Positions 16,354 to 25,218 of a stretch of 64,000 nt of DNA are shown here, one piece after another. Both the position numbers and the translations under genes were made by a program. Below the pieces are notes generated by a model that had not been told where the DNA came from, searched no databases, and saw nothing but the letters and a program-made list of their open reading frames with translations. Position 1 is the stretch's first letter; the number at the start of each line of letters is the position of its first letter. Source of the stretch: Bacteroidia bacterium (GTDB lineage: Bacteria; Bacteroidota; Bacteroidia; CAIKAF01); assembly GCA_016742095.1 (NCBI GenBank), contig JACVCJ010000016.1, positions 1-64,000 on the forward strand. Reading direction: 5' to 3'.

Positions 16354-18246
16354 TTACTTTTTGATGAGCAGCGAACTGAGTGTACGTTCTGCCGTTTCCA
16401 GACGGATGATGTACATGCCGCTCTGCAGCGCCTGCAGGTCTATGCTGAAGGTATTTTCCGTAACGTTCCGGCGCTCCTGTACGGTTTTGCCGGCCGCATC
16501 GCAGATGGAAACCGAAGCCGGTCCGAAAGAAGCGGGCAGTACCAGGTTCACCAGGTCGCCTGCCGGGTTGGGGAACATGCGTATACCGGCCGCTGCAAAG
16601 TCGGGATCACCCAGGCTGTTCACCGTGATCTGGGTGCATTGCTCGTCTTCGCAACCGTTGGCCGCTGTGGCCGTGAGGCAAACGGTATAGGTGCCCGCCG
16701 CTGTGTAAATATGCACGGGACTTTGCAGGGCAGAAGTGTTACCGTCACCAAAATCCCAGCTGTAGGTGGCCGCCCCGGTGGACGTATTCTGGAAGCTTAC
16801 CGCCTGGCTCTGTGCGCTGGCGTTGGACGTGAACTGTGCCACCGCGGAAGGCAGCAGGGTCACCGTAAGCTGGTCGGTCTGGTCGCAGCCGTTGATGTCG
16901 TTCACTGTTACGCTGTAGGTCCCTGCGTTGCTTACATTTATGGAAGAAGTGGTCTGTCCGCCGTTCCACAGATAGGTATTGTACATGCTGCCGGCGCTCA
17001 GTGTCAGCGGTGTTCCGGCGCAGATGCTGGTGTCGTTGCCCAGGTTGAGCGGGATAAAGGTGTCGTATATCTTTACAAAAGCGGAGTCTGTGGAAGTACA
17101 GCCCAGCGAATTCACCGCCGTTACGCTCACAAAGCCCAGGCTGGCCGTGTGGGTAGAGTTTCCGGTGGCGCCGGTGCTCCAGCTGTAGCTGTTAAAGCCG
17201 CTCTGCACAAAGGCAAAGGCCGAGTCGCCGGGGCAGATGAAAATGCTGTCCATCGGTATATTCACATACAGGAAGCTGGTGGCCTCTTCCATGCCTGCGC
17301 TGAAGGTCGGCGTAAGCGCGGCGTACTTGCGGGCGCGTATCCAGTTGATGTTGATAGAACCCGTACCGGATGAAATGCCGCCGATACACAGGCGCAGGTC
17401 CGCGTCGCGGGAGTGCTGGTTATCGGTGGTGCTCATGGCTACGGCGCTGGGGTGTGACCCCGTGATATTGCCCGTACCGATCCAGGTGCTGCTCCACAGG
17501 CCGGCATTGGTACCCAGGGTAAACAGGCCGCTGGCCCAGTTGTGGCCCTGGCAGTAACCGCTGCTGGTACCCGATTTGGAGATACGCACCTGTCCGCCGC
17601 CCTGCAGGGTGCCGTAACCGCGGTTATCGGCATTGTTCTTGAGCCAGTAGATGCCCGGCCAGTCGCCCGAGGCAGATACCACCTGCGCTTCGGCGGTATA
17701 CACGCTGGTCTGGGGGAATACGGTGTTGGACGTAAGTATATGTGAACCGGCCCAGCTCATGTTCAGGTTGCCGCCGCTTATCGTATTGGTACCACTGCCG
17801 CAGGCATCCACGCTGAAGTTCTGCAGGGTATTGCCGTCGAAGCCTTCGTATAGGCTGAAGGTGGCCGCTGCATTGGAACCGGCCGCTGCCACAGCGTTGC
17901 CGTAGATCATGTAAACGGTGGCCGAACCGTTGGCGGGCACGGAAGGTACTTTTACCCAGATGGAGGTGCTGGCCGTATTGATGCCCGATTCAATGAAATA
18001 GGGGAGGGAATCGCAGCAGCCGGTACCGGTAAAACGGATGTCCTGGCCCTGTGACTGCATTTTGCCGGCCGTAATGAGCGCGGCCGTATTTACGGTAATA
18101 AGCACTTCGTGTGCCGTAAGCGCCGTAGCGTTGGGATTTGTTACCTGGATAGGTATACGGTACAGCCAGCCCGAGAAACAGGCCTGACCAAATACCGTTC
18201 CTGCCGGCAGCAGGGCCAGCAGCATCAGCATGTAGATCTTTCTCAT
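16354..18246 (-). CDS. T9SS-sorted protein with DUF2341, LamG-like and PKD domains
   Basis: Secreted or surface-attached protein, 630 aa. A signal peptide (MRKIYMLMLLALLPAGTVFGQ) is followed by a DUF2341-type domain (WLYRIPIQVTNPN ... IYGNAVAAAGSNAAAT, ~25-145), a concanavalin-like region (EGFDGNTLQNF, ~150-320), an immunoglobulin-like stretch with CPGDSAF and CAGTPLTLSAG, a PKD domain (FQNTSTGAATYSWDFGDGN, ~470-545) and a C-terminal T9SS type A sorting domain (MFPNPAGDLVNLVLP ... IIRLETAERTL). Probably a carbohydrate- or surface-binding protein; no catalytic domain is seen. Monocistronic. Confidence 0.85.
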   Translation of the reverse strand: MRKIYMLMLLALLPAGTVFGQACFSGWLYRIPIQVTNPNATALTAHEVLITVNTAALITAGKMQSQGQDIRFTGTGCCDSLPYFIESGINTASTSIWVKVPSVPANGSATVYMIYGNAVAAAGSNAAATFSLYEGFDGNTLQNFSVDACGSGTNTISGGNLNMSWAGSHILTSNTVFPQTSVYTAEAQVVSASGDWPGIYWLKNNADNRGYGTLQGGGQVRISKSGTSSGYCQGHNWASGLFTLGTNAGLWSSTWIGTGNITGSHPSAVAMSTTDNQHSRDADLRLCIGGISSGTGSININWIRARKYAALTPTFSAGMEEATSFLYVNIPMDSIFICPGDSAFAFVQSGFNSYSWSTGATGNSTHTASLGFVSVTAVNSLGCTSTDSAFVKIYDTFIPLNLGNDTSICAGTPLTLSAGSMYNTYLWNGGQTTSSINVSNAGTYSVTVNDINGCDQTDQLTVTLLPSAVAQFTSNASAQSQAVSFQNTSTGAATYSWDFGDGNTSALQSPVHIYTAAGTYTVCLTATAANGCEDEQCTQITVNSLGDPDFAAAGIRMFPNPAGDLVNLVLPASFGPASVSICDAAGKTVQERRNVTENTFSIDLQALQSGMYIIRLETAERTLSSLLIKK

Positions 18247-18319
18247 AGTTAAGTTAAGGTTTTACGCCTTAAAACTATAACTTTTTATGAGAAAACCATA
18301 TATACCGGGGGCAGAAATG

Positions 18320-18347
18320 AAAAGGACCGCTTTCGGCGGCCCTTCTT
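18320..18347 (-). terminator. Terminator of the sigma factor / small ORF transcript
   Basis: On the minus strand AAGGGCCGC-CGAAA-GCGGTCCTT is followed by TTCATTT. It lies directly after the 56-aa frame, marking the end of the transcript that includes that frame. Confidence 0.65.
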
Positions 18348-18350
18348 TAA

Positions 18351-18521
18351 TCAGTTTAACATCATCTCGTATTTGGGTAGTACGCGTCCTTCCAATGTCC
18401 GGTAAGCGGCGGCGTAACCCAGGACCACTTTGATCGTATATGCACTCGGTAAAACCATCGTTTTAATGGTAAGAGTGCGGTCAAATGGTGAGTTCGTGTT
18501 TTTGGAGTAGATTTTGAGCAT
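18351..18521 (-). CDS. Small protein of unknown function (56 aa)
   Basis: An ATG-initiated frame of 56 codons, too short for many gene finders, starting MLKIYSKNTNSPF and ending RVLPKYEMMLN. It is basic, contains no membrane segment or Cys motif, and I do not recognise a family. Support is contextual: it lies 66 bases behind the sigma factor gene on the same strand and stops 3-4 bases before a hairpin terminator, so it fills the 3' end of that transcript. It could be a small regulator linked to the sigma factor, or simply a chance frame in a 3' UTR. The rest of 18247-18587 shows nothing else. Confidence 0.45.
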   Translation of the reverse strand: MLKIYSKNTNSPFDRTLTIKTMVLPSAYTIKVVLGYAAAYRTLEGRVLPKYEMMLN

Positions 18522-18587
18522 AGGCGCTTTTACGTTGTTTTTTCTATAAAACGCCCTGTTCTTTTTTTTATTGCAGGTATTCCCGTA

Positions 18588-19187
18588 TTAAAATATGTTA
18601 ACTTCTGAAGTTTCCAGCGGGCTCTTTTCCATCAGCTTACGCAGGTTGATGAGCGCATAGCGCATACGGCCCAGGGCGGTATTGATGCTAACGCCCGTCT
18701 GTTCGGCAATATCGTTGAAGCTGAGATCGGCATAATGGCGCAGGATGAGCACTTCTTTCTGCTCTTTGGGCAGCTTTTTAATAAGCTCGCGCACCAGGGC
18801 CACGTTCTGTTCGCGGATCATTTTGTCCTCGGCGCTCTGCTCGGGAATGCGGATCAGCTTAAAGATATCGAAGTCTTCGTCCTGGGTCTTAATGCCCGGC
18901 ATTTTTTTCTCGCGCCGGAAATGATCGATGATCAGGTTGTGCGAAATACGCATCACCCAGGGAAGAAATTTACCTTCTTCATTGTACTTACCTGCCTGCA
19001 GGGTATGTATCACCTTGATGAAAACATCCTGGAAGATGTCTTCGGCAGTTGCGCGGTCTTTAACAAGCATATAGATGTACGAGAACACCTTGCGCTTGTG
19101 GCGGCTTAATAAAACTTCGAAGGAGGCGTGATTACCTTTCAGGTACATGCGCACTAATTCCTTGTCTTCCATCATTTGCAGCATCAT
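18588..19187 (-). CDS. ECF-type RNA polymerase sigma factor
   Basis: Sigma-70 family factor of the extracytoplasmic-function size class, about 199 aa from the ATG at 19187. A TTG 45 bases upstream would add 15 residues, but ATG-ATG at 19187/19184 is more likely. Region 2 is ELVRMYLKGNHASFEVLLSR ... EDIFQDVFIKVI ... FLPWVMRISHNLIIDHFRR and region 4 is LPKEQKEVLILRHYADLSFNDIAEQTGVSINTALGRMRYAL. No anti-sigma gene is adjacent, which sets it apart from FecI-like factors paired with TonB systems. A 56-aa frame follows on the same transcript. Confidence 0.93.
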   Translation of the reverse strand: MMLQMMEDKELVRMYLKGNHASFEVLLSRHKRKVFSYIYMLVKDRATAEDIFQDVFIKVIHTLQAGKYNEEGKFLPWVMRISHNLIIDHFRREKKMPGIKTQDEDFDIFKLIRIPEQSAEDKMIREQNVALVRELIKKLPKEQKEVLILRHYADLSFNDIAEQTGVSINTALGRMRYALINLRKLMEKSPLETSEVNIF

Positions 19188-19279
19188 AACAGTATATTTT
19201 TGATGTAGGGGGCAGTTTTTCTGCCTGGACAAGGTATAGGTTCTATTCTATAGGCGCGTGTGTTTTTTGTTTATTCGGA

Positions 19280-19311
19280 CAAATGTAAGTGAACAATTTG
19301 TTAAAACCAAA
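19280..19311 (-). promoter_or_regulatory. Promoter of the sigma factor gene
   Basis: Minus-strand TTTG (19308-19311), 20 nt, then TACATTTG (19280-19287): a good Bacteroidota housekeeping promoter. It predicts a leader of roughly 90 nt before the ATG at 19187. Confidence 0.65.
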
Positions 19312-19345
19312 TTTACTTAGTTAAAACGATCCTAACGCAAAAAGG

Positions 19346-20089
19346 TTACATTAAGCGCTTCCATTCGTAAAAAAAGAGGGTGGCACTGATGGCCGCATTC
19401 AGTGATTCCGGGCGGTCCGCGGGGTTGGCGGCGGCAATGTGAACAAATTCATCGGTCATCTTCCGCACCGTTTCGGATACGCCCCGGCTTTCGCTGCCCA
19501 CAATAATCAGTGCATTTTCCTGTTGTCGCACCTTGGTGAGAGGTTGGCCCTGCATATCGGCGGTATATATTTTTCCGTCCCGTTTAAACTCCGGCAGCTT
19601 TTCACGGTCAATATACAGGAAAGGAACGGATAAAAGACTGCCCATGGTGCTTTGTACGGTCTTGGGATTGTACCACTCCACGCTGTCGCTGCTGAGCAGT
19701 ATGCTGCGGATGCCGAACCAGTGTGCCGAACGGATGATGGTGCCCAGGTTACCGGGGTCCTGTAGTCCGTCCAGGAAAACGCGGGTGCCGCGCAGAAAAT
19801 GCTCCTGCCCGGCGTCGTACTGTTTCTGGCGGAATACGCCCAGGATGCCCGGAGGGGCCGCCTGCAGACTGAGTTTAGCCAGTTCGGCCGGGCCGGTCTC
19901 GATCAGTTCGGCCGGGTTGCCCGCAGGAGCCTGCCAGCCGCCGGTGTGTACGATGAATTCGGCTTCGGCGCCATGTGCAAGCAGGTCTTCTATGCATTTA
20001 TAGCCCTCGGCCAGGAAGAGGCTTTCCTGCTGCCGCTGCTTCTTTTGATGCAATAAGCGGATAATTTTTCGTTTCTTTTCAGACAACAT
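19346..20089 (-). CDS. TrmH/SpoU-family RNA 2'-O-methyltransferase
   Basis: SPOUT-class methyltransferase that methylates ribose 2'-OH in rRNA or tRNA using SAM. The 247-aa protein has an N-terminal substrate-binding domain (SLFLAEGYKCIEDLLAHG) and the SpoU core: motif 1 DGLQDPGNLGTIIRSAHWFG, motif 2 LIIVGSESRGVSETV and motif 3 SLNAAISATLFFYEW, which form the trefoil knot. The target nucleotide cannot be inferred. It is divergent from tamL with 73 bases between starts; its -7 element ends 7 nt before the ATG. Confidence 0.9.
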   Translation of the reverse strand: MLSEKKRKIIRLLHQKKQRQQESLFLAEGYKCIEDLLAHGAEAEFIVHTGGWQAPAGNPAELIETGPAELAKLSLQAAPPGILGVFRQKQYDAGQEHFLRGTRVFLDGLQDPGNLGTIIRSAHWFGIRSILLSSDSVEWYNPKTVQSTMGSLLSVPFLYIDREKLPEFKRDGKIYTADMQGQPLTKVRQQENALIIVGSESRGVSETVRKMTDEFVHIAAANPADRPESLNAAISATLFFYEWKRLM

Positions 20090-20096
20090 ACGTGCT

Positions 20097-20145
20097 CAAA
20101 AATACAAAGGCTTTTCACTTTCGTATAATGTTGGTAGTATATTTG
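20097..20145. promoter_or_regulatory. Divergent -7 elements for the methyltransferase and tamL
   Basis: Minus-strand TATTTTTG (20097-20104) lies 7 nt before the methyltransferase ATG; plus-strand TATATTTG (20138-20145) lies 17 nt before the tamL ATG. Both are perfect TAnnTTTG matches. -33 elements are weak. Confidence 0.5.
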
Positions 20146-20162
20146 CAATCGTCAGGACATTC

Positions 20163-22607
20163 ATGAATAAACAAACGGCATTTGTTGTAACGCTTATCCT
20201 ACTGCTTTTTACCGCGGAAGCCTGCAGCCCTACCCGGAAACTTAAGGAGGGCGAACGTTTGCTTGTTAAGAACAAGATCATCGAGGAAGATAAAAAGGAA
20301 AAGGGCTCCACGCTCGAAACCGAAGACTACGTATTGCAGAAGCCCAATAAAAAACTGCTGGGCATCTGGCGTTTTAACCTGTGGGTGTATAACCTGGTGA
20401 ACCAGGAAAAAATGCGCCGGAACCAGGTACGCAAAGATTCGCTTACCGAAGTGAAAAATGAGGCCCGCCTGGCCAAAGGCAAACCCGAAAAGGAACTGAA
20501 ACCGGTTTTCGGGGCCCGCCTGCTTAAATTCGGGGAACCGCCCGCCATATACGATTCGTCGCTTACCCAGATGTCGGACCGCAATATGGAGCAATACCTG
20601 TTCAACAAAGGCTATTTCCATGCACATGTGCGCGACAGCACTTCGTTCCGCGGAAAGAAAAAGGTGATCAAGTACTATTTTATTACCTACGGCCCGGCGC
20701 ATACCTACCGCAACGTAAGTATGATCATCGACGATCCGCGCGTAAAAAGCGCCATGGAACAGGAACGTATCTTTAAGGACACGCCCCTGAAGACCGGTGA
20801 ACGTTTCGACCTGGACCAGATAGATGAGGAACGTATGCGCATTACCAAGGCCATGCGTAAACAGGGCTATTTCTTCTTTAATAACCAGTACGTAGAGTTT
20901 GCCGCCGATACCGGCCTGCCCGATAACAAGATCGACATCAGCCTGCGTATCCGCGACCCGCAGATATCTATGCGCCGCGGCGACGATACGGTGGTGATCA
21001 ACAAGCATATTCCCTGCAAGATCCGCCATGTATACGTAGAACCCGAGTACCGCCCGGGCGTGGACCAGAAATACAGTCATGCAGATACCTTTTACCTGGA
21101 CCGCAACCCCTACATTATCCTGCACAACGGCAACCTGAAGTATACGCCGCGCATCCTCACCAAGCAGATCATCATTGAATCGGGCAATTATTTCAATACC
21201 GACGATAACGACATCACCTACCAGAATTTTTCGTCCCTGCGCAATTTCAAGTACATCAATATCGACTTTACCTATGTGGAAACAAAGGGGAATGTAGGTT
21301 ACCTGGATTGCTACATCAAACTTTCGCCCAGCAAACGGCAGTCGTTCAGCGCTTCGTTCCAGGGTACCACCACGGGGGCTTATCCCGGGCTGGAGGCCTC
21401 GTTCTCGTACCAGAACAAAAATGCCTTCTTTTCGGCCGAGCAGCTGGAGTTCCGTCTGTTCGGACGTGCCGAAAGCCAGATCATCAACGATACTACCTTC
21501 CAGAACATCCGCCGGGTGTTCAATACGCTGGAGTTCGGGGGTGAGTTTTCCATCAAGTTCCCCAAGTTCCTGGTGCCTTTCAACATAGGCCGCTATTCCA
21601 AACGGAATAACCCGCTTACCACGCTGCGCCTGCCCATTACGTACCAGACCCGTCCCGACTATGCGCGTTTCCTCAGCAATATCTCGTTCGGCTATGAATG
21701 GAACGAAACCCCGCAGAAAAGGCATCGCTTTAACCCGGTAGAGTTCACCATTATCCGGGTACAGCTGTCCGACCATTTCCGCAAGACCCTGCAGCAGAGC
21801 CAGGACCGTTTCCTGCTGAACAGTTTCACGAACCATATTATTTCATCTACCTCCTATACGTACCTGTACTCCAACTACAAGGCCAACAATACGCCCGGCA
21901 ATTACGTAACGCTGAAGGCCGGTGTGGAGTACGGCGGCAATATCCTGTACGGACTGGCAAAGGCCGGTAAATGGAAGCAGGACAGCACGGGGCGTTACCT
22001 GATCTCGTACGTACCCTTTGCCCAGTTTGTAAAAACAGAATTCGATTTCAGGGACTACTGGGTCATGAGCAAACGGAACACCCTGGCTTTCCGCGCGGTG
22101 CTGGGTGTGGGCGTGCCTTACGGCAACTCGAACGTAATGCCTTTCGAAAAATCGTTCTCGGCGGCCGGGGCCAACGACCTGCGCGGGTTCATTGCACGCC
22201 GCCTGGGGCCGGGCTCACACTATTCGGGCGGTCTGTTCGATCAGTTTGGCGATATCAAACTGCTGTTCACCCTGGAAGAACGCTTTAAACTTACCGATCA
22301 GATCGAGCTGGGCCTGTATGCCGATGCCGGTAATATCTGGCTCATGCGTAAGGACCTGGACCGGGAATTCGGGGAGTTCCGCTTCGACCGCTTCTATAAG
22401 GAAATTGCCATCAGCGCCGGCCTGGGCATCAGGCTCAACCTGGGTTTCTTTATCTTCAGGCTCGATCCGGCCTTCCCGGTATACAACCCGGCCTCGGTAA
22501 ATAATTTCGACCCCAATACCACCGAAAAAGACCGCGATCCCTGGCGCATTAAATACCTGCGGTTTAGGGACCTGCGCTGGAATTTTGCCATCGGTTACCC
22601 GTTCTGA
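20163..22607 (+). CDS. tamL: Translocation and assembly module lipoprotein TamL
   Basis: Omp85-superfamily outer-membrane barrel with a lipid anchor, the Bacteroidota counterpart of TamA, thought to insert outer-membrane or surface proteins with TamB. 814 aa: signal with lipobox-like TAEACS, then SPTRKLKEGERLLVKNKI typical of TamL, POTRA-like repeats (~30-400), and a 16-strand barrel domain ending at a C-terminal Phe (FAIGYPF). The barrel contains the Omp85 lid-lock region (FSAAGANDLRGFIARRLGPG). The usual tamB partner is not beside it. Confidence 0.9.
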   Translation: MNKQTAFVVTLILLLFTAEACSPTRKLKEGERLLVKNKIIEEDKKEKGSTLETEDYVLQKPNKKLLGIWRFNLWVYNLVNQEKMRRNQVRKDSLTEVKNEARLAKGKPEKELKPVFGARLLKFGEPPAIYDSSLTQMSDRNMEQYLFNKGYFHAHVRDSTSFRGKKKVIKYYFITYGPAHTYRNVSMIIDDPRVKSAMEQERIFKDTPLKTGERFDLDQIDEERMRITKAMRKQGYFFFNNQYVEFAADTGLPDNKIDISLRIRDPQISMRRGDDTVVINKHIPCKIRHVYVEPEYRPGVDQKYSHADTFYLDRNPYIILHNGNLKYTPRILTKQIIIESGNYFNTDDNDITYQNFSSLRNFKYINIDFTYVETKGNVGYLDCYIKLSPSKRQSFSASFQGTTTGAYPGLEASFSYQNKNAFFSAEQLEFRLFGRAESQIINDTTFQNIRRVFNTLEFGGEFSIKFPKFLVPFNIGRYSKRNNPLTTLRLPITYQTRPDYARFLSNISFGYEWNETPQKRHRFNPVEFTIIRVQLSDHFRKTLQQSQDRFLLNSFTNHIISSTSYTYLYSNYKANNTPGNYVTLKAGVEYGGNILYGLAKAGKWKQDSTGRYLISYVPFAQFVKTEFDFRDYWVMSKRNTLAFRAVLGVGVPYGNSNVMPFEKSFSAAGANDLRGFIARRLGPGSHYSGGLFDQFGDIKLLFTLEERFKLTDQIELGLYADAGNIWLMRKDLDREFGEFRFDRFYKEIAISAGLGIRLNLGFFIFRLDPAFPVYNPASVNNFDPNTTEKDRDPWRIKYLRFRDLRWNFAIGYPF

Positions 22608-22648
22608 TGCGCCTCTTAAAAAAAGTTATTTGTTAAAATAAATAATCA

Positions 22649-22679
22649 TTTGCGCAGTTTAGCATAATATATACCTTTG
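22649..22679 (+). promoter_or_regulatory. Promoter of the small lipoprotein gene
   Basis: TTTG (22649-22652), 19 nt, TACCTTTG (22672-22679): an exact match in sequence and spacing to the Bacteroidota consensus, 20 nt before the ATG at 22700. Confidence 0.75.
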
Positions 22680-22699
22680 TTGCAAACAGAGATTAATTT

Positions 22700-22915
22700 A
22701 TGAAAAAATTAGCAATCTATTCAGGTGTTATAGCCATGTTGACTTTGAGTTCCTGTGCAGAAAAAGTTTGTATCAAATGTACGCCCATCCCGGGTCAGAC
22801 AGGCGAGGACCAGACACTCTGCTCCCGAGATGCCGATGAACGTAAATTGTTTCAGACGGACTGGATCTACAAAGGCTACAACTGTGCTACCACTGAAGAG
22901 ACTTCAGCAGAGTAG
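22700..22915 (+). CDS. Small Cys-containing lipoprotein (71 aa)
   Basis: Predicted lipoprotein with signal MKKLAIYSGVIAMLTLSSC (lipobox TLSSC). The mature part has four Cys, two in VCIKCTP, one in QTLCSRDADE and one near the C-terminus (YNCATTEE), which could form two disulfides in the periplasm. I do not recognise a family. It is preceded by a strong promoter and followed 35 bases later by another lipoprotein gene, so they are probably co-transcribed up to the terminator at 23835. Confidence 0.7.
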   Translation: MKKLAIYSGVIAMLTLSSCAEKVCIKCTPIPGQTGEDQTLCSRDADERKLFQTDWIYKGYNCATTEETSAE

Positions 22916-22950
22916 GCGTAAAATTGGGTTAAAGTAAAATTCAGATAACT

Positions 22951-23811
22951 ATGAAAGTAATGAAGTTAAGCGTACTGAGTACGCTGGTGGCTGCCGGGCT
23001 GATGCTGGGCGCCTGTGGTGGAACAGGTTCGAATGCCGAACTGGAAAAACTGAAAGCTGAAAATGCGAAGTTACAGGACGATTTGAAAAACCGTGATTCT
23101 CAGGTGGACGAGATGATGGCCGATTTCAATTCGATCGAAGATAACCTCCTGCAGGTCCAGCAGAAAGAGAAAGCTATCGCCGCCGGCGATGTGAAGAACA
23201 GTGCTGAAACAAGCGGAGATGCCAAAGCACGCATCGAGGCCGAAATTCAGTCGATCAACGAACTGATGGCCAAGAACAAGGAGCAGGTCGCTGCATTGCA
23301 GAAGAAGATCAAAAACTCCAACATGAAGATCGGTCAGTTCGAAAAGACCATCGAACGTCTCAACCTGCTTATCCAGGAAAAAGATGCGGAGATCAGTGCT
23401 CTGAACGAGAAACTGGTTGCCCTCAACTACCAGGTGGAAGGTCTGAACCGTTCGGTTGACTCCCTGCGTACCGATGGCGAGACCAAAAGCGCTACCATCG
23501 TAAGCAAGGACGATGAGCTGAACAAAGTATACTACGCCATGGGTACCAAAAAAGAACTCATCGCCAACGGTGTACTTTCTAAAGACGGTGTTTTCAGCGG
23601 TGGAAAAGGCAAAACGCTGAACTTTAGCAGCAATTACTTTACACAGGGTGATGCCCGTACACTTTCTTCCATCAATATCGGTGGTAAAAAAGTGAAACTG
23701 CTTTCTTCGCACCCGACCAGCAGCTATAACCTTACCGGTGAAAAGCTCGAGATCAAAGATGCCGCAGCATTCTGGAAGGCTTCCAAATATTGCGTGATCG
23801 AAGTAAAATAA
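22951..23811 (+). CDS. Coiled-coil lipoprotein (Cbp1-like)
   Basis: A 286-aa envelope lipoprotein: signal MKVMKLSVLSTLVAAGLMLGAC, then a long heptad-rich coiled coil (about 28-185, for example LEKLKAENAKLQDDLKNR and IERLNLLIQEKDAEISALNEK), then a C-terminal globular domain (KVYYAMGTKKELIANGVLSKDG ... YNLTGEKLEIKDAAAFWKASKYCVIEVK). The layout matches a widespread Bacteroidota family often labelled collagen-binding Cbp1-like; the binding function is not shown by the sequence. Probably periplasmic, anchored in the outer or inner membrane. Confidence 0.78.
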   Translation: MKVMKLSVLSTLVAAGLMLGACGGTGSNAELEKLKAENAKLQDDLKNRDSQVDEMMADFNSIEDNLLQVQQKEKAIAAGDVKNSAETSGDAKARIEAEIQSINELMAKNKEQVAALQKKIKNSNMKIGQFEKTIERLNLLIQEKDAEISALNEKLVALNYQVEGLNRSVDSLRTDGETKSATIVSKDDELNKVYYAMGTKKELIANGVLSKDGVFSGGKGKTLNFSSNYFTQGDARTLSSINIGGKKVKLLSSHPTSSYNLTGEKLEIKDAAAFWKASKYCVIEVK

Positions 23812-23834
23812 AACAGGACCGTAAACGTTTTATA

Positions 23835-23870
23835 AAGACCGTTTCGCTGACAGCGAGGCGGTCTTTTTTA
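23835..23870 (+). terminator. Intrinsic terminator after the Cbp1-like gene
   Basis: AAGACCGTTTCGCTG / CGAGGCGGTCTT stem with ACAG loop, followed by TTTTTTA. Confidence 0.85.
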
Positions 23871-23988
23871 TTGTCCATATGTGCCTTTTTGTGCCATTCG
23901 TAGCAATTATCCATTACACAAAACGGTAAAGAAAAAGTTGTACGGTACGGTAATTTTTGTAAATTGTAGTTACTAAGTTGTTTTGTCT

Positions 23989-24270
23989 ATGGAAAGAGTA
24001 CCAATGATCGCCAAGGAAGAAATACGTTCCGTGGGAGTAGGTCACCGCGCTGCGGCCATCAGTGAAGAAGAGCGCTCATTGCTGCAGCGGAAAATCGAAA
24101 GGGCCGCGTTGCTGGGCAACGGGTACAAAAGTAAGGTACGCATTGTATTTGAAACCAATGAGGGGCCCAGGGCCGTGGAAACCACGGTATGGTCGGCCGA
24201 TGAAAAGGGAATAGCGCTCAAGAGCGGCGTGTTCATCCCGCTCGACGCCCTGTACGATGTAGAATTATAG
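23989..24270 (+). CDS. Hypothetical protein, 93 aa, tail overlapping lpxD
   Basis: A 93-aa soluble protein (MERVPMIAKEEIRSVG ... IPLDALYDVEL) without signal or membrane segment. A TTG two codons upstream is possible but ATG at 23989 is preferred. It has a basic helical N-half and a beta-rich C-half (SKVRIVFETNEGPRAVETTVWSADEKGIAL) that looks like a small barrel or ligand-binding sheet. I do not recognise it with certainty. Its stop (24268-24270) overlaps the convergent lpxD stop (24265-24267), an end-to-end overlap of six bases, with no room for a terminator between them. Confidence 0.65.
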   Translation: MERVPMIAKEEIRSVGVGHRAAAISEEERSLLQRKIERAALLGNGYKSKVRIVFETNEGPRAVETTVWSADEKGIALKSGVFIPLDALYDVEL

Positions 24271-25212
24271 AACGCCCTGTTTTTCGAGGGCTTTTACAAT
24301 ACCCGGCAGCTTACGCAGTAATATCCACTCGCGGTTTTTGGCGAAGGCCTCGCTGGTAGGATTACCCAGGTAACGTTTACCGGCTTCCAGATCTTCAATT
24401 ACACCGGATTTGGCCAGGACCTGCGCACCTTTACCGATGTGCACTTCCTTGGTAACGCCGATCTGTCCCCACAGGATCACTTCGTCCTCGATGTGGCATA
24501 CGCCGGCTATGGCACACTGTGCGGCCATCAGCACGCGTTCGCCGATATAGGTATCGTGTCCTACGTGTATCTGGTTATCAAATTTACAGCCCTTACCGAT
24601 AATGGTATCGCCGGTAACGCCGCGGTCGATCGTACACAGGGCGCCCAGTTCCACATCGTCGCCGATGAGCACGCGGCCGCAGGTCTGGAATTTATCGTAA
24701 TACCCGGGGCGGCCCTTGAAGTAAAAAGCGTCCGCACCGATCACACAACCGGCATGAACGATGCAGTTCTTCCCGATCACCACATCGCGGTAGATACATA
24801 CGTTGGGGTGCAGGATGGTGTTATCGCCGATCTCTACATTGTCGCCGATGGTCACATTGGGACTGATGACCACATTTTTACCGATGCGCGCCGTAGGCGA
24901 GATACCGTTATTGGGCTTTTGCAGGTCGGGCTTGCAGTAGGAGATCAGTTTATTGAGTGCCGAGAAGGGGTCGCTGTGCACCAGCAGGTGCTTGCCGTAG
25001 GTATCTTCGGGAACGGCATTGATAATGACCACCGAAGCGGCTGATTGCAGCGATTTTTTGTAGTATTTGGGATGATCGGTGAAGGTAATGTCGCCTTCTT
25101 CCACCATGTGGATCTCGTTAAGCCCGGTGGCTTTGTAGTTTTCGTCCCCGTGCACGGTGGCCCCGATCAGCTCGGCGATCGTGCGCAGGCTGAGCGCCTG
25201 TTCAAATTTCAT
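24265..25212 (-). CDS. lpxD: UDP-3-O-acylglucosamine N-acyltransferase (LpxD-like)
   Basis: Adds a 3-hydroxyacyl chain from acyl-ACP to UDP-3-O-acyl-glucosamine in lipid A synthesis. 315 aa, a little shorter than E. coli LpxD. The uridine-binding N-domain (LIGATVHGDENYKATGLNEI ... GDITFTDHPKYYKK) is followed by left-handed beta-helix hexapeptide repeats (about 105-260); the catalytic His is expected at 219 in FDNQIHVGHDTYIG. Bacteroidota often carry a second LpxD-like paralogue, so this could be the accessory copy. It sits 6 bases behind efp on the same strand. Confidence 0.88.
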   Translation of the reverse strand: MKFEQALSLRTIAELIGATVHGDENYKATGLNEIHMVEEGDITFTDHPKYYKKSLQSAASVVIINAVPEDTYGKHLLVHSDPFSALNKLISYCKPDLQKPNNGISPTARIGKNVVISPNVTIGDNVEIGDNTILHPNVCIYRDVVIGKNCIVHAGCVIGADAFYFKGRPGYYDKFQTCGRVLIGDDVELGALCTIDRGVTGDTIIGKGCKFDNQIHVGHDTYIGERVLMAAQCAIAGVCHIEDEVILWGQIGVTKEVHIGKGAQVLAKSGVIEDLEAGKRYLGNPTSEAFAKNREWILLRKLPGIVKALEKQGVL

Positions 25213-25218
25213 CCGGCT

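Noticed and set aside
20199-21836. 545-codon open frame antisense to tamL
   Set aside because: Long antisense frames occur opposite most genes here because of codon bias. The translation has no domain, and tamL explains the sequence. Similar frames at 41764-43155 and 52430-54163 were dropped for the same reason.
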